Shown here piece by piece: positions 1-10,303 of a stretch of DNA of 64,000 bases. Location of the stretch: positions 548,473 through 612,472 of the forward strand of contig JASBSB010000007.1 in the NCBI GenBank assembly GCA_030149205.1. Reading direction: 5' to 3'. This DNA is from Candidatus Heimdallarchaeota archaeon (GTDB taxonomy: Archaea > Asgardarchaeota > Heimdallarchaeia > Heimdallarchaeales > Kariarchaeaceae). The notes under the pieces were generated by a model. It saw only the letters and a list, made by a program, of their open reading frames with translations. It was not told where the DNA came from and searched no databases. The translations under genes were made by a program, and so were the position numbers. The stretch's first letter is position 1. The number at the start of each line of letters is the position of its first letter.

Positions 1-159
1 CAACTTGAAAACTTTGATTGGTCTGTGTTTTGGGTTATACCAATCGTTGTTTTGATAATATTTATTCATAGATATTTTTGGAACCGCTTTGTCTGGAAAG
101 GATTTGAAAAAATAGACGTAAAACGCAAATCTATAAAATCCAAGAAAAAGAAACGATAA
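1..159 (+). CDS. C-terminal end of a membrane protein (truncated by window start), one TM helix plus Lys/Arg-rich tail
   Basis: Frame 1 open from base 1: ...NFDWSVFWVIPIVVLIIFIHRYFWNRFVWKGFEKIDVKRKSIKSKKKKR*. Confidence 0.6.
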   Translation, partial: QLENFDWSVFWVIPIVVLIIFIHRYFWNRFVWKGFEKIDVKRKSIKSKKKKR

Positions 160-226
160 CCAAAGTGTTGGATTTCTTGTGGGACAGTGGATAATCTTCT
201 TAAGTGTTGAAAATTTATAGTGTTTA

Positions 227-1411
227 ATGAATCGAACCAAACTGGCTAATACATTAAAACAGTCTTCACCAGAAGAAATCAAAAATGAGATAATTTTGCT
301 GGTTGATTCTCTTGAAGAAGAAACCGAAGTAGACCTGATTAAGTTTACCTCTGAATTGTATAAAGACCGTTCCTTTGATTCATTGAAAATTTTCGTTGAA
401 ACTCTTCTTCAATTTAAAGAAAAGTTAAATCGGGAAACAGTCTACAAACTTCTCAAAATTTATACCCTCTTTGCTTTGCTAACCACTGAGAGATACGAGT
501 ATACTATGTCTCAATGGCTTTGGTTAGGTTCAGAAACCCATCATAAAGACTGGAACTTTCTTAGAGCTCGTGAATGTTTTAGCAATGCATTGCTGTTTTC
601 AGAGAATATTGAAGGCATCTCAAAGGATCAAATTATTCAAAAAAAACTCCTCTCAGAGAAGGAGTTCTTCACCGATCTTGTAAGAAGTACTAACATGTAT
701 TACTACTTACGTTCCAGAGAAAAAAGTGTGTCATACGGCTGGAGAAGTGTCTATATCTCCTTAGAAATCATTTCACAAATGATAGAACATTCTCAGATAG
801 ATACCAAGCTGATAGAAAATATAATTGAACAACTGAAAATTGTAACTAAGGCGTTAACTGAACAAAATATTGAGATAACCAAGGTCATAGAACTCAAAAT
901 GGAAGAACTGCTTAAATTTTATGAATCTATTTTGAATCAGACTATATCAAATGTAGATCATGAATTATCCGTTCATAAAGAATCTATCAAATACCTCATT
1001 CCTGCATCTCAACCAGTTTTTATGTTCTTGACTAAGGATGGGAGAACCTTTTACCAAGGGACTGGGAGGTCTGATGGTGAATCCGCACAAGTGGTTATTG
1101 GTCATTTAGTAGGTGGGGTCATAAGTGTGATCAACACAATATTTGAAGAGGAGTATCTATTTACTGGAGGAAGACCTGAAGAAATTATAACAGAAGAGAA
1201 GTATATTGAGTTGTTTCCATCTGAAGCATTCATAATGGTCGTATTTGCAGATTATGTTTTTGATGACCTCTATCAATTCTCACTTAATCTGACACAAACA
1301 ATTGAAGAGGCTTATGGTGAAAATCTCAAAAATTGGAAAGGTGAGAGGGCAAAAATAGATGATGTTATAAGAACCGTTGAGACCTTAATCATGAACTTCA
1401 TGGATAAGTGA
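227..1411 (+). CDS. Helical N-terminus plus C-terminal longin/roadblock-like domain protein
   Basis: 394 aa ORF; C-terminal pattern PVFMFLTKDGRTFYQGTGRSDGESAQVVIGHLVGGVISVINTIFEE... resembles longin/roadblock-like sensor domains. Confidence 0.6.
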   Translation: MNRTKLANTLKQSSPEEIKNEIILLVDSLEEETEVDLIKFTSELYKDRSFDSLKIFVETLLQFKEKLNRETVYKLLKIYTLFALLTTERYEYTMSQWLWLGSETHHKDWNFLRARECFSNALLFSENIEGISKDQIIQKKLLSEKEFFTDLVRSTNMYYYLRSREKSVSYGWRSVYISLEIISQMIEHSQIDTKLIENIIEQLKIVTKALTEQNIEITKVIELKMEELLKFYESILNQTISNVDHELSVHKESIKYLIPASQPVFMFLTKDGRTFYQGTGRSDGESAQVVIGHLVGGVISVINTIFEEEYLFTGGRPEEIITEEKYIELFPSEAFIMVVFADYVFDDLYQFSLNLTQTIEEAYGENLKNWKGERAKIDDVIRTVETLIMNFMDK

Positions 1412-1431
1412 AGCACAAGAATAATTGATTG

Positions 1432-2469
1432 TTATTTTTTGGCAGGATAAGCCTGAGCTAACAGGTTATCCAGCTTTTTAAATCTATCTTGTACAGGTTT
1501 AAGTATTTCTAAAAGCAACTCTGCTGTTGTACCTTTTAGATCTGCAGGATGAATTTTTCCATCATTATATAGGTTTTCAAGCTCATCATAGTTTTTTAAC
1601 TCAAGATTTCCCCCGAACTTTTCAGGTCTTTTGATGAGCATATTTTCACCTTTTCTTTCTAAATAGGGAAAAATTACACTTTTCACAAAAATTAACACAG
1701 GGTTATCTAACACTTCTTTTTCAGGACAAAAGGATTTCTTGTATTTTTTTGTAATCTGCTTTGGTTCATCCAAGCAATCTATCTTTGATGCTTCAACAGA
1801 GGCACTCATTTTATTACCTGATATACCGGGTAATAAGGGATTAAAGATACATATTGGTTTTTCATATCCAATCTTAGGTAGAATCTCTCTACTTAGCATA
1901 TAGATCCCTCTCTGGTCAATTCCCCCGAACGCAAAATTACAGTCTAGATGAGGTACATCAAGACTTTGCATTAGAGGATAAACAAACGAACCCAACTTGG
2001 GGTCATCTGACGTTCTAACCACCTCAGCTCCAGCTCTTCTTGATCTGTTCAATGTTACTATCGCTGATAATTTAAGAAGCTCTAACGCGTATTTATCGGT
2101 CAGTTCAAAATCCGTTCCTGTGACAAAAGAAAGTTTTTTGGTGTCAACCAGCAACCCTTCAAGTAATCCGAGTACTATCTGTTTGTAATACTCTGTCCTT
2201 GCATCTAAAACAGAAAAATCACTTTTCATGTCGTCTAGATGTGCATGCAAGTTTGCAAGTAATATTTTAAAATGAGAACCAGCGTCAAGGAAATCTGCGA
2301 TCTTACTCATTGGGATGAGGTATCCGATATGAACTCTGCCTGTAGGTGCTGTCCCCCAATATCCTCGAAGATCATTTTGTTGAATTGCATTTATAAGTTC
2401 TTCATGCTCTACTACCTCTTGAGTGTTCCTTGTGAACAGATTTAGTTTCTCAGAGACCTGGGGTTCCAT
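1432..2469 (-). CDS. tyrS: Tyrosyl-tRNA synthetase, archaeal/eukaryotic type
   Basis: Class I synthetase motifs TAPTGRVHIGYLIP (HIGH-like) and GNKMSAS (KMSKS-like); start likely at MEPQV (2469) rather than the 2547 ORF start. Confidence 0.88.
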   Translation of the reverse strand: MEPQVSEKLNLFTRNTQEVVEHEELINAIQQNDLRGYWGTAPTGRVHIGYLIPMSKIADFLDAGSHFKILLANLHAHLDDMKSDFSVLDARTEYYKQIVLGLLEGLLVDTKKLSFVTGTDFELTDKYALELLKLSAIVTLNRSRRAGAEVVRTSDDPKLGSFVYPLMQSLDVPHLDCNFAFGGIDQRGIYMLSREILPKIGYEKPICIFNPLLPGISGNKMSASVEASKIDCLDEPKQITKKYKKSFCPEKEVLDNPVLIFVKSVIFPYLERKGENMLIKRPEKFGGNLELKNYDELENLYNDGKIHPADLKGTTAELLLEILKPVQDRFKKLDNLLAQAYPAKK

Positions 2470-2580
2470 AATTAGGGTGAATGAAATATGTTTATGTATC
2501 TTTGGAAACTTATCAATCAAAGGATAACTTAGAGTTTCAAAATTCAAAACGTTAATTAAGATTGGACAACAAGTGACATT

Positions 2581-3828
2581 GTGGGAACAAATCGTTCAGC
2601 TATACTGAAATCTGAGGATCAAGAAGAACTGGAAGGATTCGCATCAAAGGCTTGGTCCCTGGAGGATCGGGTTTTAGCAGTTAAAAAAATAAAGGATCAA
2701 GAGTTCCTTACAACCCTTCTTCTTAACGATGTGTCATATAAAATCCGAGAAGCTGCATTTCAAAGAGTGTCAGATGCAACCCAGTTAGCCCGGATTGCTA
2801 GCTTTGGTAAGGATACCACAATGCGAAAAGACGCAGCCAGAAAAATAAAGGATGATGAATTACTATATCGGGTTGTAACAGACACACCTTTTGAAGCTAC
2901 AGTGAACTTCATTCTTAACAATCTTGCAAGTGAGAATTTGTTGAAAAAACTAATCGTCTCTGGACCTTATGATCTTAAGATGAGGGCCTTAACAAAGCTA
3001 GATGACCAAAAAACTCTAGAGTCACTAGGATTAGAACTCCAGAATGATCGTATCATCTATCTGTTGATACCTAAGTTAACCTCTGAAAATACAAGAGAAA
3101 AGCTAGCATCTAACCTCTTGATGAACAATCAAAGTTTAAACCAGCACCTACCCTCTCTAGTTAAATATATCTCCTCAGAAGAAATCTTATATAAGGTTCT
3201 TAACAAACTGTTATCAGAACAAACAGACAGAGAATATGAAACCGTCGAAAGTGAATATCTCTATTTCGATGTACTCAAAAACGTTGTCTCAAGGTTATCT
3301 AATGAAAAATTATCAAGACACTGGAATGAACTTGATGCTGAATCAAAAAAATCTCTAATCAGAGTGTTCACAAGAGAGCAAATGCTTAATATTATATCCT
3401 TGGAGGAAGAAATCAACATTCTCATGGAAATTCTATTCAAATTATCGAGTGTAGAAAACCAACTAAAAGCAATTAGTCTAATGAACGATACGATTCAATT
3501 ATCTCTGTCCAAGCATGAAGAATTTCAAGAACTGTTAAGTGGAGCGATCAGTGCAGAACAAATTAGCAAAATTGGAGATTTAAGTCCAGAGATGGAAAAA
3601 TCACTATCCACGAAATTAAAGCAAGTTAATGAAACAAAACCTACGGATAAAAGTGATAATCTAACAGAATCTGAAGCTTTGGAGATAGCCCTCCATCTTT
3701 CAAATCTAAAGGAATTTAAGTTTATCGTAAACACATTGTCTCAAGAAAGTTTGCTCACACTAAGTATGTTGACTACTGATGAACAAAAGCGTCTAATCAT
3801 AAGAAATCTGTTAGAAACAATGGATTAA
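2581..3828 (+). CDS. HEAT-like helical repeat protein
   Basis: 415 aa, repeated helical units (REAAFQRVSDATQLARIA.., MRKDAARKIKDDELLYRVV..); GTG start. Confidence 0.55.
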   Translation: MGTNRSAILKSEDQEELEGFASKAWSLEDRVLAVKKIKDQEFLTTLLLNDVSYKIREAAFQRVSDATQLARIASFGKDTTMRKDAARKIKDDELLYRVVTDTPFEATVNFILNNLASENLLKKLIVSGPYDLKMRALTKLDDQKTLESLGLELQNDRIIYLLIPKLTSENTREKLASNLLMNNQSLNQHLPSLVKYISSEEILYKVLNKLLSEQTDREYETVESEYLYFDVLKNVVSRLSNEKLSRHWNELDAESKKSLIRVFTREQMLNIISLEEEINILMEILFKLSSVENQLKAISLMNDTIQLSLSKHEEFQELLSGAISAEQISKIGDLSPEMEKSLSTKLKQVNETKPTDKSDNLTESEALEIALHLSNLKEFKFIVNTLSQESLLTLSMLTTDEQKRLIIRNLLETMD

Positions 3829-3889
3829 TCCTTTCAATCATTCTGTCTAAAGAGAAACGACTTAAGAAATACTAACAGAAAATCACACG

Positions 3890-5140
3890 ATGAGAAAATT
3901 TTTGGAGAAGATAAAATTTACTGATGTTGATGAACAGGTTCCATACTCATCAGAAATTAACCAGAAAATAATTTCAAACAAGGAAGAGCCAATTCTGTTC
4001 GAGAACATTAAAGGTTATAAGACCCGTTTAATTGCAGGGATTGTTTCAAGTAGAGAACTTCTTGCATCTTCCATTGGAGTTAAACCTGAGGAACTCTCAG
4101 AAACTGTTGGTAAGGCTCTCGAGTATCCTCTTCCCTTAGAAAAGGTAGACGATGCACCTTTTCTCAAAAATCACTATCAAAATCCAGATCTAGAAAGTTT
4201 AATCCCTATTCCAGAATTTTATGGTGGAAAAAGGTACCTAACTGCATCGATTGTGCTTGCCAAGGATCCCATTTCAGGAAGAAGAAATGCCTCAATACAC
4301 AGGATGATGTATAAAGGTGAAAATAAATTCGCAATCCGTCCAGTACCACAACGTCATTTGCATAATTTTTACACCTCCGCTTTAGAGAAAGGAGCAGACC
4401 ATCTGGACATTATTGTGGTTTTAGGTGTACATCCTGCCTTTGAACTTGCAGCCGCCACATCTTATCCTGACCTTGACGAATTCGCATTCGCCTCAAGGAT
4501 GCTTGGTGGATATCAAGAGGTTGAAATTAACGGAATTGGAGTTCCTGTGGATGCAGAAATCGTCATGGTTGGGAAAATGTTAAGACAAGAGACCGAGGAG
4601 GGGCCTTTTGTCGATTTAACAGGGACTCAAGACCATGTCCGTCTTCAACCCTTGGTTGAGATAACAGATCTTTACATGAGGGAAAATGCGATTTTTAGAA
4701 CAATTCTACCTGGGATGAAAGAACACAAAATCTTAATGGGTGTTCCACAAGAACCACGGATGAAGAAATTGATTGCCAACACCATTCCTACAGTAATGGA
4801 TGTAGTAATGACTGAAGGAGGTGGATCTTGGCTTCATGCAGTTGTGAAAATAAAAAAAAGGACGCATGGTGATGGTAAAAATACCATTCTCGCAGCTCTT
4901 GCAGCCCATCCCTCATTGAAACGGGTGGTTGTCGTGGATGAAGACATTGATATCACTGATCCTGTTGATGTGGAATGGGCCATTGCCACAAGATTTCAAG
5001 CTGACAAGGATATGGTATTAGTTCCAGGTGCTAAGGGCTCAAGTTTGGACCCAAGTGCCGGTGAGATGTCAACAACCTGTAAATGGGGATTGGATTGCAC
5101 TAAACCTTTGGGTGCTCAGGGATTTGATAAGGTTATTTAA
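3890..5140 (+). CDS. UbiD family decarboxylase (short archaeal type; candidate anhydromevalonate phosphate decarboxylase)
   Basis: UbiD-like motifs (SIHRMMYKGENKFAIRPVPQRHLHNFY, GGYQEVEINGIGVPVDAEIV, EGPFVDLTGTQD); 416 aa. Confidence 0.82.
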   Translation: MRKFLEKIKFTDVDEQVPYSSEINQKIISNKEEPILFENIKGYKTRLIAGIVSSRELLASSIGVKPEELSETVGKALEYPLPLEKVDDAPFLKNHYQNPDLESLIPIPEFYGGKRYLTASIVLAKDPISGRRNASIHRMMYKGENKFAIRPVPQRHLHNFYTSALEKGADHLDIIVVLGVHPAFELAAATSYPDLDEFAFASRMLGGYQEVEINGIGVPVDAEIVMVGKMLRQETEEGPFVDLTGTQDHVRLQPLVEITDLYMRENAIFRTILPGMKEHKILMGVPQEPRMKKLIANTIPTVMDVVMTEGGGSWLHAVVKIKKRTHGDGKNTILAALAAHPSLKRVVVVDEDIDITDPVDVEWAIATRFQADKDMVLVPGAKGSSLDPSAGEMSTTCKWGLDCTKPLGAQGFDKVI

Positions 5141-5206
5141 GATTCCTTGGGCAAAAAGAAATCAGTTAAGCGAATCTTCAAAACTAAATAAAATTATACT
5201 GATACA

Positions 5207-6130
5207 GTGGCTCCACCAAGTGTTATAGAAATCATACATTTAGCAGATCAGCTTGCAGATAAAGGTGAGTACATTGAAGCATTAAAACTTTACAACTCCG
5301 CAATAGAAAGAGAACCAAACAATTTGATAGCTCTCTACAATCTGGCAGTATTGTTAACTGAATTAAAGCGCTATGAAGACGCTTTAGACATGTATTCTAC
5401 TCTTACAACCATTGATCCTAATCAAGCAGATGTTTGGTACAATGTTGGTCAGATTCTAACCACGAAAAAAAGATTAAGCCAAGCTCTCACAGCATATGAT
5501 TATTGTTTAATGATCGATGAAAAGTTGGATGATGTTTGGGATCTTAAGGGGCAAATCCTACATCAAATGAATAGATTGAATGATGCTCTAATTGCATATA
5601 ACAAGGCAATTAAATTAAATCCAAATAATTGGGAATATTATTTTCACAAAGGGAATGTTTTATCAGATTTACAAATGCAGAACGAAGCACTTCTGCAATT
5701 TAACAAGGCTTCGGAATTAACCCCCAAAAATGTTGATATATTATACAATATAGCAAACACACTTCTTGACCTTGAAAAAATCGAAGATTCCATTGTATAT
5801 TATTCAAAGGCATTAGAATTACAACCTGAGAACAGTAGTATATTGTTTAATATTGCATACGCCTTCGAACGTCTGAAAAAGTTAGACAAAGCTAAAGGAT
5901 TGTATGTGAAAGCTCTCGAATTAAATCCAAATCTGAATGAGGGACATTTAAACCTCGCTTGCATTTGTTCTAAGTCTGGTGAAGTCGATCAAGCAATAAA
6001 GCATTTGAAATTAGTATTGGAATCTGGGGACACTGAGTTAATTTCAGAGGTATATAGCGATCCAGACCTAAGTTTAGTTAGGAATTCACCTGAATTCAAA
6101 CAAATTTTGATTGACTCCACAAACATATAG
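5207..6130 (+). CDS. Tetratricopeptide repeat protein
   Basis: Multiple tandem TPR units (ALYNLAVLLTELKRYEDALDMYSTLTTIDPNQ...). Confidence 0.9.
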   Translation: MAPPSVIEIIHLADQLADKGEYIEALKLYNSAIEREPNNLIALYNLAVLLTELKRYEDALDMYSTLTTIDPNQADVWYNVGQILTTKKRLSQALTAYDYCLMIDEKLDDVWDLKGQILHQMNRLNDALIAYNKAIKLNPNNWEYYFHKGNVLSDLQMQNEALLQFNKASELTPKNVDILYNIANTLLDLEKIEDSIVYYSKALELQPENSSILFNIAYAFERLKKLDKAKGLYVKALELNPNLNEGHLNLACICSKSGEVDQAIKHLKLVLESGDTELISEVYSDPDLSLVRNSPEFKQILIDSTNI

Positions 6131-6205
6131 CAAAGAAGTCAGAAGTCAAATTACTAGATATTATCACAGTTAAATGCAAAAGTCTTTTTGTTAAATTGCA
6201 GAGGT

Positions 6206-6970
6206 ATGAGTATGACAAAATTTGATGAAGAGATTGAGCATGCTCGTTTTTATGATACAAACCTAAATTGGGAACCTAGAATAAAAAGAGAGGTGCCATT
6301 TTTGCAGAAATATCTAGCGAATAAAAATATCCTAGACATTGCATGTGCTACTGGGAGACACAGTCTGGCTTTAGAGGAGTTTGGAGCTGTATCACTTGGT
6401 ATTGACATTTCACCAGGTATGGTGGCTGTTGCAAATGAGAAAAAGAAGGAGCAAGATGGTAAATCTACCTTTTTTACTGCAGATGTGTCCGCTCTTGATT
6501 TACCAACAAAATTAAAGGAAGCAGGCTTGAAAATGGAATTTGATGGAGGGATCATGCTAGGGAATGCTATCTCAAACTTCGGTTCTCTGATGGCTGGCGT
6601 AAGAGGGATGAGAAATATTTACTCCCTGTTAAAGAAAAATTCAACCTTTATCTGTCAAACAGTAAATAGACCAAACTCCTTCTTTTATTTTCCTCCTCGT
6701 TTTCAACCTGATAAGGTTTTTATCCGGTTAATGGTTCCAAACCAACAAGTTGCAGAAAACAACATGTTTCTCCACGCAGCTCTTATAAACCTTAAAGAGC
6801 AAAAATATGAGTTTCAGAGAGTGTCAAAAACCTTTATGTATTCTGTGGAGGAATTTACTGACCTTGTGACCAGTGTTGGGTTTAAGGTTGTGGAGCAGTA
6901 CTCTAACTATAATGGTGATCCAGTTGATGAGAGTGATGGAGCAACGACCATATGGGTTCTGCTTAAATGA
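6206..6970 (+). CDS. SAM-dependent class I methyltransferase
   Basis: NILDIACATGRHSLALEEFGAVSLGIDIS motif I; start likely at an internal ATG. Confidence 0.8.
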   Translation: MSMTKFDEEIEHARFYDTNLNWEPRIKREVPFLQKYLANKNILDIACATGRHSLALEEFGAVSLGIDISPGMVAVANEKKKEQDGKSTFFTADVSALDLPTKLKEAGLKMEFDGGIMLGNAISNFGSLMAGVRGMRNIYSLLKKNSTFICQTVNRPNSFFYFPPRFQPDKVFIRLMVPNQQVAENNMFLHAALINLKEQKYEFQRVSKTFMYSVEEFTDLVTSVGFKVVEQYSNYNGDPVDESDGATTIWVLLK

Positions 6971-7607
6971 AACGATGTTTTTTGTATAAATAAAAGTATA
7001 CAAAAATAAGAACTAGGACAAAAAAAGAATAAATTAAGAAATTAAACATCATGGGACTGCTGACTAAATTGCTAATAAAATTGGGGGTAGAGGTAACATT
7101 TGTGATATTAGGATGACCAACACCCGATTTTGTGTTAGCAGGGTCTATATAGTTAATCCAAAGTTCAATAGAAAGCGTACCATTTCCCTCTACATGAAAT
7201 CTGACTTTAATTTTATGAAGATCATCACCCAAGGCTTTGGACTGTTCAGGGTTTCTTGTATAATTAAAAAATAGCTGTGAACTCTTATAAGCTGAAGTAT
7301 TAAAAAATGTCCAATTTGTATTCATTTTTGTTGGTTCTGGAAACTTTGGATTCTCACTTTCATTCGCAAGTATAATATAATATAATTTTAGGTTCCCCGA
7401 ACTATTTTGTTGTAGTGGATAAATTTTAAGATGGACACCTGGGTTGCTAAGATTAAGCGTAGCCGTTAAACTGAAATTGAAGTCAAATGTTCCAGGATTA
7501 GAAAATTCAATAGGTTCAACCACTCCCATCTCATTTATCACAGTCGCATGGTTAGAAACTGATAGAATAAGAATTATAAGAATTAGAGTAAAATAGATTT
7601 TGATCAT
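6963..7607 (-). CDS. Secreted/membrane-anchored hypothetical protein
   Basis: N-terminal signal peptide (IYFTLILIILILSVSNHA), C-terminal TM helix and basic tail (FVLVLIFVYFYLYKKHRFI). Confidence 0.6.
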   Translation of the reverse strand: MIKIYFTLILIILILSVSNHATVINEMGVVEPIEFSNPGTFDFNFSLTATLNLSNPGVHLKIYPLQQNSSGNLKLYYIILANESENPKFPEPTKMNTNWTFFNTSAYKSSQLFFNYTRNPEQSKALGDDLHKIKVRFHVEGNGTLSIELWINYIDPANTKSGVGHPNITNVTSTPNFISNLVSSPMMFNFLIYSFFVLVLIFVYFYLYKKHRFI

Positions 7608-8105
7608 ACCTTCTCCTCGTAGCTTACATATGCTTATACATAGTTAAGTTTTTTTTTCAAAATTTCAATTTCTGTATAACAAATTTTTGTGCTATGTATT
7701 GAAATCCCCTAGGGTACCTTTCTCATTATTCCCAAGTAAATGACTTTGCTTAGGAAATAACAGGAATTTGGTTTTAAGATATATTACAATAAATTTGAAT
7801 TTGAGGGAGAATTATTATTAATAATTCTAGTTTAATGTCTAAAATGATCTTTTGAATAGCAAAAAGGATGAAATTCGATAATTTTTCTGTGAATTAAAAG
7901 CTTAATTTTATTCACCACTCTTGTCCAAGTTAGTCTTATTCTCATTGTTAACTTCTGTCGCAAGTTTAGATGCCTTTTCGACAGCCTTTTACTCGTCATG
8001 GTCTTTCTTCTTGCTAGTTTCAACAACTGCATCAGATTTTTTATTTTGTCATCTAGACTAATCTCTTCAACAACTGTTTTTGAAGTTAGTATATTAGTTT
8101 CATAT

Positions 8106-8861
8106 ATGGGTTCTGAAGAAGTAATTTTGAAAGCAGAAACGTTGAAAATCTTTGAACATAAAAATGTTCCAAGAGAAAACATCCTCCCTTTGATTAAAAG
8201 TACAAGAGAGAGAGCCCTTAAGTCTCATTATTACAGATCAATTGACACCTATGATTTTATCTTCCCAAGAATCTCTCTTAACCCCTTCCTCAAAAAGGTG
8301 ATAAAGAAGAAGCCAATTTTAGACGTTGGATGTTCATTTGGAGTCGACCTCAGGTACCTAGAGACGCAGGGAGTCAATCCAACAAATCTCTATGGTGTTG
8401 AGAAGAACTCAGACTTTCTTCAACTAGGGTTTGATCTTTTCGGAGATTATTCCAATGGGATCACCTTCTACTGTGGTGACATACTTCATGATACACATTT
8501 TAAATCGGTTCAACCTGGAAGAAAGGAGTTAATTCTTTCCAAAACTGAGCTGGGATGTGTCCATTCAGGCTCACTTCTCCATCTACTCACAAGAGATGAA
8601 ATCAAGCAGTTTTTTGCCAAGGCATACCAAAGTTTGTCCTCAGGTGGTTTCGTAATTGGAAGAACAGCTAGCTTTGAATCAACAATTCAAAACCCAAGCT
8701 CACAAATGAGAACTGTGTTAAGCCAATCTGACTTTGAGAGTCTTCTACAATCAAGCGGTTTTGTAGAAATTGAGAGCAATTTATCAATGTCTGGTGCTCT
8801 CCCCAAGAAAGGTGATGATCTTATCTTGAAATCCTTACATTTTATTGCAATGAAAGAATAA
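8106..8861 (+). CDS. SAM-dependent methyltransferase-like protein
   Basis: KKPILDVGCSFGVDLRYLETQGVNPTNLYGVEKN; start likely at MGSEE (8106). Confidence 0.7.
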   Translation: MGSEEVILKAETLKIFEHKNVPRENILPLIKSTRERALKSHYYRSIDTYDFIFPRISLNPFLKKVIKKKPILDVGCSFGVDLRYLETQGVNPTNLYGVEKNSDFLQLGFDLFGDYSNGITFYCGDILHDTHFKSVQPGRKELILSKTELGCVHSGSLLHLLTRDEIKQFFAKAYQSLSSGGFVIGRTASFESTIQNPSSQMRTVLSQSDFESLLQSSGFVEIESNLSMSGALPKKGDDLILKSLHFIAMKE

Positions 8862-8950
8862 CAGTTCTTTTTCGATAATTAACAATTTTTGCAAATGAAA
8901 ACATAACTATTAAAATTAACTGAAGAAACTTTGCTTACGGAATTTTAGTT

Positions 8951-10303
8951 ATGAGTTCAAAAGAGAAGAATAACTACATCCATGTTTCGAGAGCCAAAAT
9001 TAAATTTACCTCATCCATATCCGGGATAATAGAGGGTATAAACGAGTTTCCGAAGATGTATCATTCATATAAAGGAGAGCAATATCTAGCTATTGGTTCA
9101 ACAGTTTCAATACAAGATCGAACTCATAATTTTAAGCAACTCTCAAATGAAATTTTTTCATATACCTTTCCAGCTGATTTAAACACACCAGTGTGGTTTG
9201 GTGGATTATCCTTTTATCCAAAGCAAAACGACGAAGAACATACATGGAGGGGTTTTTCAGCTCAACATTTCTTTATTCCAAAGGTCTTACTTAGAATTTC
9301 TACCACAAAATCAGAACTAATTGCATTCTCAAAAGAGTCCAAGGAGAAAGCTAAGGCAGTATTACAAACCTTTCAAAAAAAGATGATGGCTGTTCATAAA
9401 AATCAATCTGAGCCAACATTGGTTTCTGAAATCTCCGAGAGAACTGAAACAGACTTAATTAGTCTTGAACAATGGAAAAAACAAGTAAAGTTTACACTTG
9501 AGTCAATAGAGAAGAAAAAAATATCCAAAATTGTTCTGGTAAGAGGTAAAAGAATTAACATATCAAATTATGAATTTTCAATCTCTGAAACCCTGCACTC
9601 ACTAAACAAGAAATTTCCAGAGTGCATTATTTATGCCTTTCAGGTTGCCAAAAACTCAATTTTCTTTGGAGCAACTCCTGAGATACTCTTTGAAACGAGC
9701 TCAGGGTCACTTCAAACCATGGCACTAGCGGGTTCAATTAACAGAGGAAGCTCAGATCTTACTGATCAAATTCTCACCAAACAGATGTTTGCTTCTATCA
9801 AACTTTCAGAGGAACACAACATAGTAGTTAATTACCTCAAAAAAAATCTTAGTAAGCTATGTGATGAGATAGTAGTTTCTGAGAAGCCAGATGCACTAAA
9901 GCTCAACAACATACAACATCTCAGGACCAGACTCTCAGGTGAACTAAAATCTCAGAAATCAGTTTTTGACATAATTAAGGAGTTTCATCCTACTCCTGCA
10001 GTTGGGGGGATGCCTCCCAAAAAGGCTATAACTACCCTCGGTATGCTTGAAACTTTCGACAGAGGTTGGTATAGCGGAACAATGGGGATAATCTCTCCAA
10101 ACAATGATGCCTTGTTTGGTGTAAATATTCGTGGTGCATTATCCTTGAATAATGGGGTTTGGATGTATGCTGGTGCTGGAATTGTAAAAAATTCTCATGC
10201 AGAGGATGAGTGGAAAGAGGTGGAACTAAAATTTTTAGCTGTTTATAACTCACTATATTATTATAAAAAGAATGAAGGAGAGCAGAATGAAAACACCTCT
10301 TAA
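8951..10303 (+). CDS. menF: Isochorismate synthase (chorismate-binding family)
   Basis: Chorismate-binding motifs (FFGATPEILFE, ALAGSINRG, QHLRTRLSGELK, LHPTPAVGG-like FHPTPAVGGMPP, YSGTMGI); adjacent to menD. Confidence 0.88.
   Translation: MSSKEKNNYIHVSRAKIKFTSSISGIIEGINEFPKMYHSYKGEQYLAIGSTVSIQDRTHNFKQLSNEIFSYTFPADLNTPVWFGGLSFYPKQNDEEHTWRGFSAQHFFIPKVLLRISTTKSELIAFSKESKEKAKAVLQTFQKKMMAVHKNQSEPTLVSEISERTETDLISLEQWKKQVKFTLESIEKKKISKIVLVRGKRINISNYEFSISETLHSLNKKFPECIIYAFQVAKNSIFFGATPEILFETSSGSLQTMALAGSINRGSSDLTDQILTKQMFASIKLSEEHNIVVNYLKKNLSKLCDEIVVSEKPDALKLNNIQHLRTRLSGELKSQKSVFDIIKEFHPTPAVGGMPPKKAITTLGMLETFDRGWYSGTMGIISPNNDALFGVNIRGALSLNNGVWMYAGAGIVKNSHAEDEWKEVELKFLAVYNSLYYYKKNEGEQNENTS

Noticed and set aside
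7832-8182. 116-aa minus-strand ORF overlapping the methyltransferase start
   Set aside because: Low-complexity, Lys/Arg-rich, no motif, and overlaps a better-supported CDS.
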